This document shows positions 26,908 through 41,211 of a DNA stretch of 64,000 nt, piece after piece. Source of the DNA: Chlorops oryzae (taxonomy: Eukaryota; Arthropoda; Insecta; Diptera; Chloropidae); contig CM035808.1 in the NCBI GenBank assembly GCA_020466095.1, positions 19,280,272 to 19,344,271 of the forward strand, written 5' to 3'. How positions within the stretch are numbered: position 1 is the stretch's first letter; every line of letters begins with the position of its first letter. The position numbers and the translations under genes are program-made. Under the pieces are notes generated by a model that did no database searches, was not told the DNA's origin, and saw nothing but the letters and a program-made list of their open reading frames with translations.

Positions 26908-27839
26908 TAGAGATGGGCACGGGCCGGGCCGGGCCTGGGGCCCGCCGGGCCTAGGTCAAAAAATACGGGCTTCGGGCCAAAAAATCAAAAACGGGCTTTT
27001 TCCGTGCGGGCCCGGGCCTCAGGTTGAAATCCCGCAGGCCCGTAGGCCCGAAAAGAGGCCCGCTACATATTAAGCACTGAACAATGTTTTTATCGGAAAG
27101 GCACTTATTTCATCTGCGGCCTTTTACATATGTCGATTATTGGCCGATTTTCGATTTGAGAAGAGTGACAAGTTGATTTTTTTACATAAAAATATGTAGG
27201 GAGATTTCAAGAATGATAGATATACAGATCACGAAATTAGAATGTTTTAGTTGTAAATGACGTTATTTGTTAAATTTTTTCCTATGTTTGGGCTACGACA
27301 TCTCTGTGTTCCTATGCCATTTTTAAGGCCGTTTTCTTTCATTGCGTTATTTCGGCAAGTGAAAAGTTTTTTATTAGAACTCAGCTTTGAAAATGGCTCA
27401 GGAGAACAAAGATGTCGCAGCCCAAACATGGGAAAAATGGAACAATAACGTCATTTACAACAAAAATTTCTGATGTCGTAATCTGTATCTATATCTCTCA
27501 TTCTTGGAGAGATTTCTAATTTGATGATTTTTTTTTAAGAGACTCCTTTTTTTAAGCTTAAATTTAATTTTGAGTTATTTTTCTTCTATTTGAATGACTT
27601 TTGCTTTATTTTGTAGCTATAAAAGTATGTACTTATGTATATATTATATAAAACACTAATTTCCTCAAAATATTTCAGAAAGATTATATCCTCACTATTT
27701 TTAATATTTCTAAAATAAATGTAAAAAAAAACTACTTTTATATATAATACACTCTGTTATATATTCGAAGAACTTCTTACTACTGCAACTACAAACTAAT
27801 TTTTTTTGATCATTTTTTTCGGGCCCGTGCCCATCTCTA
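26908..27839. mobile_element. Non-autonomous hAT element, 932 bp, 8-bp target duplication
   Basis: The terminal inverted repeats begin TAGAGATGGGCACGGGCC, and the element is flanked by perfect 8-bp duplications TACTGAAG (26900-26907 and 27840-27847). Eight-bp duplications and a TAGAGATGGGCA-type end are hAT hallmarks. The left end is unusually GC-rich (repeated GGGCC/GGCCC). No transposase frame is present. It interrupts copy 3 of the dispersed repeat, so it is the younger insertion. Confidence 0.9.
27195..27525. repeat. Imperfect 330-bp hairpin nested inside the hAT element
   Basis: Left arm 27195-27335 and right arm about 27385-27525 are inverted copies. For example TGTAAATGACGTTATTTGTT and CCTATGTTTGGGCTACGACA on the left recur reverse-complemented on the right. 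The loop is about 50 bp. It could be a separate foldback insertion or an internal duplication of the host element. Confidence 0.7.
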
Positions 27840-28470
27840 TACTGAAGGTATCCTTAAAACAGGCCGAACATTTTTGGGTAAGATCTTAATGACTACAGAG
27901 GAAGTATACATGCCAGCTTTCGTTCAAGTCCCATTTGAATTTCAGGTGTTAAAGACAATTTTCTGCCACGCCTACTTTTACAGTTTTTGGAAATTACTGT
28001 AAATGCCTTTAAATATGCTCAAATGTCAAAATTTCATCAAAATATCTAAACACTCGGTTTTAGAACAGCTTCTATGACTTTCGTAACAGACCCTAGTATT
28101 GGAGGCACTCTTAAAAAAGGTCCGATCTGGTCTATTCTCGAAGTTGTTCTTACTCATCGCCCCGCCGAATTTCGTCAGTATAGCTCAACTTTTTGCATAA
28201 AAAATCTGTATACAGCCAGACAGATGGCCAGACAGACGGACACACAGATGGATAGACATATTGACGGAATCTCGAGTATCCTGGTTACGCTGATCATTTT
28301 TATCCATCTTGTCGCACATACGCACAAATGCAATATACCCTCGACACAGAGTGTGGCAGGTATTAAAACAGCTGTTATTACGTATGTACATAACCTCAAA
28401 ATTTCTAATTGCACACATCAAAGAATCACTCGAAATACTCAAAAAAAAATAAAAAATAAAACAGAGTTAA

Positions 28471-28728
28471 ATGGCAACTAAAATTAACAAAGGAATATAT
28501 AAAATTTTCGTTGGAAACCTGCCCTGGACCGTGGGTCATCCGGAACTACGTTCGTATTTTAAAGAATTTGGTCGTGTCGTTAGCGCAAGAGTTGTGTTTG
28601 ATAAAAAAACTGGTTGCTCTAAAGGTTTCGGCTTCGTTTCATTTAACAAACTTTCCGACTTACAGAAAGTTGAAGACGAGTCGAAGCACGTCCTTGAAGG
28701 AAACAATATTAATATACAAAAATCATAA
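28471..28728 (+). CDS. SLIRP1: SLIRP-type mitochondrial RNA-binding protein, 85 aa
   Basis: A single intronless RRM protein. RNP2 is KIFVGNLPW (residues 11-19) and RNP1 is KGFGFVSF (about 51-58), spaced as in a canonical RRM. The short N-terminus (MATKINKGIY) and overall size match SLIRP, the partner of LRPPRC that stabilises mitochondrial mRNAs. The stop at 28726-28728 lies 155 bp before the ACBD6 start on the same strand. From memory, Drosophila SLIRP1 (CG33714) shares a dicistronic transcript with the ACBD6-like CG33713, so the pairing supports the call. The start codon lies very close to the end of a transposon-derived repeat, which may supply upstream sequence. Confidence 0.85.
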   Translation: MATKINKGIYKIFVGNLPWTVGHPELRSYFKEFGRVVSARVVFDKKTGCSKGFGFVSFNKLSDLQKVEDESKHVLEGNNINIQKS

Positions 28729-28883
28729 ATCAATCAATCGATAGTTTTGGATACACATACGTATATACCTATATACATACAATAAAAATAAAATAAAGAC
28801 TTTCCTCAGAGAAAACCCATTAAAATCAATTAAAACGACATACATCAATTAGTATAACAAAAACCAAAAAAAAAAAAAAAAAA
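28729..28883 (+). promoter_or_regulatory. Intercistronic spacer between SLIRP and ACBD6
   Basis: This 155-bp spacer holds AATAAA-like signals (about 28781-28796), a possible 3' splice site (TTTCCTCAG then AGAAAAC near 28802-28812) and a 20-base A run just before the ACBD6 ATG. These allow either one dicistronic RNA or two overlapping transcripts. The sequence alone does not decide. Confidence 0.45.
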
Positions 28884-29627
28884 ATGTCCGACTTTTCATC
28901 CGATAGCGATGTGGATGAACTCGATCAAAATTTCACAGAAGCCAGCGAGCATATTCAACGCACACATACAACACTCCTTCCGAATGATTTATTAGAACTT
29001 TATTCGTTATATAAACAGGCAACAGTTGGATCTTGTAATACCGCAAAACCGGGAATGTTCAGTATACAAGCGCGAGCTAAATGGAATGCTTGGAATGATC
29101 TTGGTGATATGTCGATGGAAACGGCAAAGAAAAAATATATCGAAAATGTACAACGGATCGATCCGGAGTGGCAAATGCAAGTTGGGAAAGGAGTTAAACA
29201 TAAATCAATCAACAATTGGGTAGTGCATTCAGTGCATGCGCCACCGGTGGATGATGAACAAAAAGCGGAAAATGAGAAGAATGTCTTCGATCATGTGAAA
29301 GAGTGTAATTTGATCCGGTTGAAGCTCGATTTCAAGGAAGAACATTTAAAAGAACTGGATGCAAATGGAATGGGCCTTATACATTGGGCAACTGATCGGA
29401 ATTCAATAGAAATTTTGGACTTCTTAATATCCGCTGGTGCTGATGTCAATATGCCAGATTCAGAGAAACAAACCGCTCTGCACTATGCGTCTGTCTGCGG
29501 TCACACCGATTGCTTAGAATTGCTGTTGAAACATAACGCCAACTGGCTGCTCAAAGATATCGACGGACAAACATGTATCGATGTCGCCGAAGATGATGAA
29601 GTCCGTAGCATACTTGAAAAGTTGTAA
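28884..29627 (+). CDS. ACBD6: ACBD6-like acyl-CoA-binding ankyrin protein, 247 aa
   Basis: The N-terminal acyl-CoA-binding domain (about residues 10-100) includes LLELYSLYKQATVG and KAKWNAW-like ARAKWNAWNDLGDMS. A linker follows, then ankyrin repeats (about 150-245): GMGLIHWATDRNSIEIL, QTALHYASVCGHTDCLELLL and GQTCIDVAEDDEVR. This is the ACBD6 layout; that family binds long-chain acyl-CoA and supports phospholipid remodelling and N-myristoylation. The start ATG follows a run of about 20 A residues. A 3' AATAAA lies at about 29705. It converges on Rpt6, with 191 bp between the stop codons. Confidence 0.93.
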   Translation: MSDFSSDSDVDELDQNFTEASEHIQRTHTTLLPNDLLELYSLYKQATVGSCNTAKPGMFSIQARAKWNAWNDLGDMSMETAKKKYIENVQRIDPEWQMQVGKGVKHKSINNWVVHSVHAPPVDDEQKAENEKNVFDHVKECNLIRLKLDFKEEHLKELDANGMGLIHWATDRNSIEILDFLISAGADVNMPDSEKQTALHYASVCGHTDCLELLLKHNANWLLKDIDGQTCIDVAEDDEVRSILEKL

Positions 29628-29818
29628 TACCTACATACATACATCCATACATACATATGTAAAATGTGCTATGTCGTATTTTTTTGTCATAAGAAATCAA
29701 TAATAATAAATAGATACATACATACAATTTGATATCTTTATTTTCTAATTTACGCTCGAACATTAATATTATTTAAAAAAAAAAAAAAGTATTTAAGAAT
29801 GAAAGAGAACAAACATAA

Positions 29819-31207
<1,389 letters not shown>

Positions 31208-31397
31208 CGTAAGCAGCAATTTGTTCTACTCAAGTACGGAAAATGCGAATTTCGATTTACTTTGTTTCAATAAAATATTCCTAAAAAGTAATGTGTAAAA
31301 CACTCTGACTCGGCAAAAACTGATATTCAGTTCTAATGAAGTAGAAAGTAGTAGCCGAATGAGTACCGAGTACCCAGTACCAGTAAGCTACAGGGAT

Positions 31398-31790
31398 CCG
31401 TGCTGTCGGAATTACTACAATTGTAGTATTTTACTACAATTTTATCACCCTTACTACTATACTACTAAAATTGAAATATTACTACATTTCTCTAAAAATG
31501 CAGATCTGTATAGTAGAGTACTAGTATCCGTCAAAAATTTTTTCTCAAAAATGAAAAAAGACAGCTATACAATATTCTTTGTTTATTTTTAAATTTCAAA
31601 GAATTTACTGGGATACAGTAGTACCATTCATGTTCCATCCAGGAAATAGTTTTTAAGAGAAGTGCATTCGTTAAATATTATATTTCCAACCCAATTTGTT
31701 TGATTTCCTAAAAGTACTACAAAATGCCCCAAAATACTACTAAAAAAAGCAAGCTATACTACTAAATGAAAATTAAAAACGACAGCACTG
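31398..31790. mobile_element. hAT MITE, 393 bp, between Rpt6 and ACBD3
   Basis: The element is flanked by perfect 8-bp duplications ACAGGGAT (31390-31397 and 31791-31798). The ends are CCGTGCTGTCG and, on the other strand, CAGTGCTGTCG. Short TACTAC/GTAGTA motifs are clustered near both ends, as expected for transposase-binding subterminal repeats. There is no coding frame. It lies in the shared upstream region of two divergent housekeeping genes. Confidence 0.85.
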
Positions 31791-32416
31791 ACAGGGATTA
31801 AACAAGTTTATAGGCTTAAACGTGCATGCTTGTATTCATACCTTTGTTTGACACATGAAAAACTTTAGCTTCGTTTCGTTACGAGGAGAGCGAGGAGAAG
31901 AGATTCGTGGTTTTTCTCTCTCATAGCGAAATATTGCTCCGGTATTGGTTGGTTTCTGAAAACTGCTAGGAATTTTGGTCAAACGACAATGCTGTTGTGG
32001 TAATATTTTGGAAAGTTCAATCCAAAAAGGAAGTCCTAAATCAACCACAAGAATTCCTTTAAAAAAGGCGAGCAAAGTGCGGGAATTTAGAAAAAATTGA
32101 GCTTTTTTTTCGCGCGTATTCTATAAGTAGTTTCGAGCCCTCTTTCGTGCGTGAAAATACGGATTTAACTCTAAACGCGAATAAATATAGGAATTGACGG
32201 TCATGTTTGCGTGAACATGGTTTTCACCGTGTGTGTTGGAGGATTTATAGCAAACCAAACCCTGTATGCATACAAGAATTCATCGCTATGCCTTACTATT
32301 ATCGCGCATGTTCGATCGTTTCAGCTGACATTTTTATTGTTTTGCCACACAAAACCAGAACGGTACCAGAAAATGCAAATACATAGTTTGTTTTTTTGGT
32401 AAAATTAAAAACTTCA

Positions 32417-34571
32417 ATGGAGAATAAAACGGAAACAAAGATGACGGATAAATGGGGCTTTGCTCTGGATGAGCTCTACCGTCTAGCTTTTAGTTTCTAT
32501 AAACGTAAGTAAATGTTTCACTTTTCATTTACAAAAATAAACAACAACAACAACAACAAACACACTATTGGAAAGATGAAAATTTTAAGGAACACAGTTA
32601 AAAAAAAGAAAATAAAAGGCGTACATTTTGCAATTTTTTAGAAAATTCTGGAAAAGCTTTGCATCTTTCATACGAAGACAATCTAAAATTGATTGCTTTC
32701 AAACAGCAAGCGCTCTTTGGACCATTTGATGGCAAAAATGCTCCCGATCTTGGCGTCCTCGATGTGATCGGAAAAGATAGACGTCTGCATTGGCAAATGC
32801 TCGGTGATATGACACGCGAGCAAGCTATGGAAGGCTTTATTGATCTTCTTGATAAAATGTGTACTGCATTTAGGCCATATATTGAGGCTTTTAAGCAAAA
32901 TCGTGATGATAATCTTAAAGCGGAATTGAAACGAATGGAACAGGAGAAAATTGATCAGGAGAAACGTGAACGTGAGCAAAAGGAAATTTTGGAAGAAGGC
33001 TATAAAGAGGAAATGCAACGAAGACAACTTCAGGATGCGTTGAATAAACAAACTTACCAACAGTTCAAGAGCTATGCTGAGAAACAATTCCCCGGAAATC
33101 CGGAACAGCAGGCAGTACTTATACATCAGCTGCAACAGGAGCATTATGTAGGTATACATTCCGCCCCCTTACACATTTTGGAAAGTATTTTAAGTGTCCG
33201 CTTCAACGCATTGTCATACAGTTGAGGGATCCTGTTTTTATTTGTATAATTGAACACATCTCTCATCACTCCGCCCCAATAAATATATTTACATACATGC
33301 CGATTCAACATATTCTGGGGGATTTGAAAGAAATTCTCCCATTGCAAACACACTGGGAAGGGAATATGGCAAGAATATGGGAATATGGAGCAAGAAATTC
33401 GAACATTTTTAAGCAAAATTCGCCGCATTATTCCTTTAATTGACTTCCTTTCTCCGTGGAAAAATTTCCCCGGGGAATATTCATTAAGAATAAGGCTGAT
33501 AATACATAACCACATTCCTCAGTAAAAGTCTTCCAGTAACTCTATGAATGAAAGTCAATGGACTGCGATCATTAAATATCTGAATGATTGAATGAGCTAT
33601 TAATTACTTAATTAATATATTTAATTAATTAATTAATAATAATATAATATTTTATATATGATATGCAGTATCAATATATGCAGCAATTGCATATGCACGC
33701 AAGTACAAGTACCCAGACACCGAAAGATTCTAACGTTGTAGGCGGCGGCATTTGCAATGATATGCGTGATCGGGAAAATGGCAACATTCCGGAGGAGGAT
33801 CACACTGATGGCTCAGCACTCGCAAATGTGGAAGAAGATGAATTTCAACTTCAACAAGATGCTGAAGAGAATGAAGAGTACCTAATTATAAAACCAGCAA
33901 AAATGTGGACTCGTCCTGATATAGAAGATTTCAAGGCTGAAGTTTTGTCGGGTGAAGGCGATGGAGTACTAACAATTGGTCATGGCGATACAGTTACGGT
34001 AAATTAATAAAAATGACATTCACCCTTTGCCAGTGCAAATCAAAGTTATGAGTCGTTTGCTATACAGGTACGCGTGCCAACAAATTTGAATGGGAAATGT
34101 ATCTTTTGGGAATTTGCGACAGGTACCGTAAGAAACGTTTTTTTTTTTTTTTTTTTTTTTATTAACTCGGTGAGAGATTTTCAACTTCGTTTTGTATTTT
34201 GATATTTTTTAGACAATTACGATATTGGTTTTGGTGTCTATTTCGAATGGAGCAAACCCGTTTCAAGTGAAGTGACAGTGCACGTGAGTGACAGTGACGA
34301 CGATGAGGATCTCGATGAAGATTGTCATTCATCAACTGACGACTTGGAGATTGGCTCTTTAGCCACGGAACGTAATCTCACAAATGACAATGAAGCATTG
34401 AAACCACCTATTACGATTATTGTACCAATCTATCGGCGAGAATGCTTCAATGAGGTCTATGTGGGCTCACATAGTTATCCTGGAGAGGGCGTTTACTTAT
34501 TAAAATTTGACAATAGTTATAGTATTTGGCGTTCCAAGACTCTGTACTACCGTGTTTACTATGAACGTTAA
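32417..34571 (+). CDS. ACBD3: ACBD3 (GCP60)-like Golgi protein, 5 exons, 445 aa
   Basis: Exons 32417-32504, 32642-33147, 33669-33998, 34068-34122 and 34213-34571 sum to 1338 nt in phase. An acyl-CoA-binding domain (about residues 12-100; [17 protein letters not shown], then [17 protein letters not shown]) is followed by a charged coiled coil rich in Glu, Lys and Gln (about 110-190). An acidic linker leads to a C-terminal GOLD domain (about 290-445; [19 protein letters not shown] and [19 protein letters not shown]). This is the ACBD3 architecture, a giantin- and PI4KB-binding Golgi scaffold in other animals. A possible second reading of the exon 2 donor 4 bp downstream was rejected because it breaks phase. 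AATAAA is present near 34789. Confidence 0.93.
33398..33512. repeat. Short dispersed repeat in ACBD3 intron 2 (related copy at about 46.91-47.05 kb)
   Basis: A stretch of about 115 bp with the shared order ATTCGAACATTTT, ACTTCCTTTCTCCG, AAATTTCCCCGGGGAATATT and AGAATAAGGCTGA. It matches 46910-47045 colinearly with moderate divergence, and its palindromic core also appears near 15917. Family and boundaries are not determined. Confidence 0.5.
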
Positions 34572-35197
34572 TTGTTGATGTAATATAAAATATTTTTTAT
34601 TATGTATTACCACTGTGTGTTTTCATTCAGCTCGTAAGTCTTTCCACTGCATAGCAATGATTTAAAGACAAATGGCAGATCTCAAAGTTATCCTCATTTA
34701 TTTAACTATTTATTCAATGCTTTATTCTCATAGATGTATATATATATGATATCTTCTGTATCCACATTTCCATATGAAATTGTTTAAAATAAAGACGAAA
34801 AAAAAAAATTACAAATGATTGTGAAAATATTAGTAACTTTTTCATTTTAATTCTGTTAGGTTATGATCGCTTATGACTGCGCACTTACGGGTATAACGCT
34901 GAAAAAGGCAAAAAGGAGAATAAATTCGGAATATCTTTAACGAACATTCATTTATTACAACATACATATGTCCATGAACGTTTATAGAACTCTTGTTAGC
35001 TTTTTACATCTTATACTAAACGTGTTTTTAATTCAATACATAGCAGCATTGATTTCCATAGTTGTGCAAGCCTTTCAAAATATACTTATATAAATGGATA
35101 GATTATATTTAAGTGACAAATTTAAAATGAAATCAAAATAAATGTCTTATAAATAGCTTTGTAGATTCCTAATAACATTCATCAAACTCAAAATAAT
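34572..35197. other. Intergenic spacer, ACBD3 3' side
   Basis: Contains the likely ACBD3 polyadenylation signal (AAAATAAAG, about 34789) and the 3' flank of the minus-strand gene at 35198. No coding frame or repeat boundary was recognised. Confidence 0.45.
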
Positions 35198-35512
35198 TTA
35201 ATACAAGTTCTTAAAATTCAAGTTCAAACGTTTCAATCGTTCCATATGAACTTCATGTAGAAATTTATTCTTCCAATAATAATGCGGATTCTCCCATTCG
35301 TTCAGATCTGGACTGTAAGTTAATTTGTCGTTATCATTGTCCAAATTATCAGGATTTAATTGAATTTGTTGTTGGTTGGATGTTGATGGCTCTTCAATGT
35401 TATTAAGATGTAAATTGTTAATACGTTTTGATAAGGGAGCACATGACAAGTCCTCTTCTCGACTTCGTTTTCTTGGAAAGCGTAAAAAATCAATTTTCAT
35501 TATCTTATTCAT
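35198..35512 (-). CDS. Small conserved-looking protein of unknown function, 104 aa
   Basis: A single-exon frame with balanced, non-repetitive composition. A basic cluster, FPRKRSREED, near residue 13 could be a nuclear localisation signal. A low-complexity middle (STSNQQQ, then DNLDNDNDK) is followed by a compact C-terminal motif (LNEWENPHYYWKNKFLHEVH) rich in aromatics. I do not recognise the family. An alternative start is Met5. The frame is convincing because it ends in a structured-looking segment and has gene-like spacing from ACBD3. It could also be a chance frame, but the composition argues against that. Confidence 0.6.
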   Translation of the reverse strand: MNKIMKIDFLRFPRKRSREEDLSCAPLSKRINNLHLNNIEEPSTSNQQQIQLNPDNLDNDNDKLTYSPDLNEWENPHYYWKNKFLHEVHMERLKRLNLNFKNLY

Positions 35513-35730
35513 TCTATATTCTCACCTAGTATACCTATTGTCAATGAAATCCATTTTTGTTTATAATTTTTTTCCCTTTGTTTTTCCTCTATTTAGCGCA
35601 GGGATGCCAGATTGTGGGTTAGTAGTTTTTCTATTGGGAATCTATTTCGGCAGGAAAAGAGCGGTGTCAACTCTGCTAGGTAGGTATAGCAGAAACTTAA
35701 GGGTTGCATTTTAAATCAACAATATTCTTA

Positions 35731-36300
35731 AGGCTGGTCTCCAGTTCCCCAAGGAATGAAAAACTCCATATAAAAAAAGCCAAAGAAATGCTTAAGAAAT
35801 ATTTCTTTAAGAAATTTTCTGCATGCAGTCCCCAGTTCGGCAAAAATAGTAGTACATATTTTAATACGTTTTTTTGACATAAAATGTGCACGGTAACCCA
35901 GGCTATCAGCAGAAATAATTTCAAATGAATTGTTTCTTGGAGAAATTTTGACAAGTGAGGTAGGTCAGTTGTGATTGTATAGAAATAGTGCATCCATTTT
36001 TCGGGTTTTTTCAAAAAAACATGGAGAAAAACCAAAAACGCTTAATAAATTTCTCAAACGAGAATAAACGCGAATTAATATCGCTTGTTAAAGAGAGTAG
36101 AAGAATTTGCGCGCTTTTTATTCTGAACGTTTATAATCGCGCCTTTTTAATTTCTGTGTTTCGTTTCACTTTTTTGACACATGTGACATATGACAGATTG
36201 CCTCTGTTGCAATAAAAAGTTCTGTAGTACTACCTTTTTTCCTCGGAGAAAAAAATAGAAAATTTCTGCTGACATTCCTTACCGAACTGGAGACCAGCCT
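35731..36300. mobile_element. PIF/Harbinger-like MITE, 570 bp
   Basis: The inverted ends start AGGCTGGTCTCCAGTTC and the flanks are the 3-bp duplication TTA (35728-35730 and 36301-36303). TWA duplications are diagnostic for PIF/Harbinger. No transposase frame was found inside. It lies upstream of the small 104-aa gene. Confidence 0.82.
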
Positions 36301-36440
36301 TTAGAGATGAATGGTGCGCTATACTATGTATTTTAGTGTTTTAAATAATTATTCAATTTGTTAATTCATTTAATAAACATTTGAATTCGCATTTGCATCC
36401 ATACGCGTACAACAATAGACAGTCGTAAATTATTCGATAA

Positions 36441-37193
36441 AGGCCGGTATCGAGCAGATACTAATTTATCTTTGTAGAGTTGGCCATATATTTCACGCGC
36501 TAAAGTCAGCTGAGTTTTGTTTACATGTGAGCTGTCATTGTCAATGAAAGCGAATAATTTCTTGGATTTAAAAGTTAAGTGAAATAATTCGCATAAGCTC
36601 GGAAACCAGCGCCACACATGTGGTATGTTATGTTTAGGTTATGTTGCTTTCTCTTTGGAAAATAATGGCAATGTTTTACGAACATTGATGCTGATTAATT
36701 CTTACCTGATATTCCCAAGCACTCGGCGATCTCGCGCCAAGCTGCAGATACTTCCATGCTGTTGCTGTGCGATCCGGAAGTTATATCCCATATGCAAGGT
36801 AATTCTTTAACTTTATTACAGAGAAGCTGTTTTTGCTCGTAATTGAAAGTTGTTCTCCGTCTTTTTGATACCGATGGTCCAGCTTCAAAAAATTGGTCTT
36901 CGCCGCCATCCATGCTTCAGCTTTCAGCATTTTAATATTTTGGGCGAATCGTGCAACTGATTCAGCCTTTTCGCGGTTGAATAAATGTCAAACACTTTAT
37001 TTCACTAGCTAAACTAGTCTCCACTTTTCTCCAAAAGTGCGAAAAATTGCAACCCTGAAGTAATTTTCACAACACTGATTTCACTCGTGCTGGATATGGG
37101 TTTGCTAAATGAGAGCGGAAATCGATTTATCGGGCTTTCAGCTCACTTTTTTTATATGGAGTTTGACAGTTCATGCCTGCTCGATACAGGCCT
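36441..37193. mobile_element. PIF/Harbinger-like element, 753 bp, carrying a Myb/SANT-like exon
   Basis: The inverted ends are AGGCCGGTATCGAGCAG and, on the other strand, AGGCCTGTATCGAGCAG. The flanks are the 3-bp duplication TAA (36438-36440 and 37194-37196). Harbinger elements typically encode a DDE nuclease and a separate Myb/SANT-like DNA-binding protein; here only the first exon of a Myb-like gene remains. It is therefore an internally deleted derivative. Confidence 0.82.
36695..36913 (-). pseudogene. Myb/SANT-like (MADF-like) DNA-binding exon of a Harbinger element
   Basis: The 72-codon frame starts MDGGEDQFFEAGPSVSKRRR and includes QKQLLCNKVKELPCIWD and AAWREIAECLGISG, the helix pattern of Myb/SANT-like transposon proteins. 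A plausible donor (GG|GTAAGAAT, seen as ATTCTTACC near 36708) ends the exon after LGISG, but no downstream exon follows inside the element. So the gene is truncated. Confidence 0.7.
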
Positions 37194-37196
37194 TAA

Positions 37197-39947
<2,751 letters not shown>

Positions 39948-40917
39948 TTTTTCCTTTCTTCTCTTTGGTTTTCCATATGTATTTTTTGTACGAAAACAAT
40001 GCAAACCGCACTTACTAAAAAAAAACAAAAAAGGAAGAACACAACAAACGAAAAGCTCTGAAAAAGGAAGGATGCAAAAAAATGCTTATCTACATATAGA
40101 TATGATTTCCATTTAAAAGCTGTTGCTTTACATTTTTTCGATCATGTAAAATACAATTTCATAATATCAATTATATTTTTTAAAATTTTCAAATAAATAT
40201 AAAAAATATTTAACAAAAGAAAGAGCAGCACTTCCATAATCTAACATCATAAATGCAAAAAAAAAAAAGAAAGAAAAAAAAACAATCTGAAGAATTTTCC
40301 TGTTTCTTTTAAAAGAAACCAAAAGCGTTTTTTTTTTTAAGTAATTCATTAAACTTCCTTCAAATAGAGCTTCTTGAACGTTAACAAAAACTAAAATTAC
40401 AAATTTAATGTTTTTCATATGCTTTAAATCATCAAGTGCTTATGAATATAAAAGAAAAGCAAAAAAAAAAAAAAAATAAATAAATAAAATATATGAATTG
40501 TGCTACAAAAATAGAATCGTTCAAAAGCTTTCTTCAAAAACTATGAAACCAAACCTTTTTGAGTCCAAAATCGTTGCAGTGGAGAACGTCGGAAACCAGT
40601 CGAAGTTAATATTAACAAGCAAAAATGTTCAATAACAGAAAATAGAGCATTGAACTAATGTCTGCATTTTGAAAAAGAAAAATATTAAAAATACATATTT
40701 TTATATACAATTACCAATTTTTTACAATATAATCTATTATTTTTATTTAATATATAGACATTACAATTATGTATTTCGGATATTAATAAAAAAAAAAAAC
40801 AATGAAATATCTTATGAAAAACATTTCCTCTAGGTTCACAGTAGGATTGGATGAGGTCTAAAAGTAACAACAACAGGATTACTTAAAATAAAAAAGTGAA
40901 ATTCAAAATTACAGCTA
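39948..40917 (+). other. Cdc42 3' UTR and flank
   Basis: AT-rich sequence with several AATAAA-type signals (for example about 40193, 40476-40490 and 40785). No open frame of note. Cdc42 transcripts probably end in this stretch; more than one polyadenylation site is possible. Confidence 0.5.
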
Positions 40918-41211
40918 AGGGGCTCTCCTCCAGCTCTGTCAGAAATGAAAAGCTTTATATAAAAGAACGCTTCAGAAACAGAGCTGTTAAATCCCAATTA
41001 AGATTAATAATCAGGGCTAATCAAAATATTTATGAAAAAACTTCAAAATATTTATTTAATATTTAAGAAAAAACACTCAAAATATTTGCGATAAATATTT
41101 ACGATAAAAATTTATTTCAAAGGTATTTTCCATATATTATTGGTTTAAGTAAACTTATTGCAATAAATTATGAGATGTTTTCGAAGATTTTCAAAAATGA
41201 ATGAACGTCGG

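Larger units (their letters stand above)
26549..28356 (+). repeat. Dispersed repeat, copy 3, split by a hAT element
   Basis: The left part (26549-26907) begins GGGGTGTTATAGTCAGGCG and the right part (27840-28356) ends ATACCCTCGACACAGAGTG, colinear with copies 1 and 2. The 932-bp hAT insertion accounts for the extra length. It is more diverged than copies 1 and 2. Its right end lies only about 115 bp from the SLIRP start codon. Confidence 0.72.

Noticed and set aside
33148..33225. Continuation of ACBD3 exon 2 to a stop at 33225
   Set aside because: It is intron read-through past a good donor at 33148; splicing to 33669 restores the expected YMQQL segment and the GOLD domain.
36695..36913. Host transcription factor with Myb/SANT-like domain
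   Set aside because: It lies entirely inside an element with TAA duplications and matching inverted ends, and has no further exon; it is a transposon remnant.
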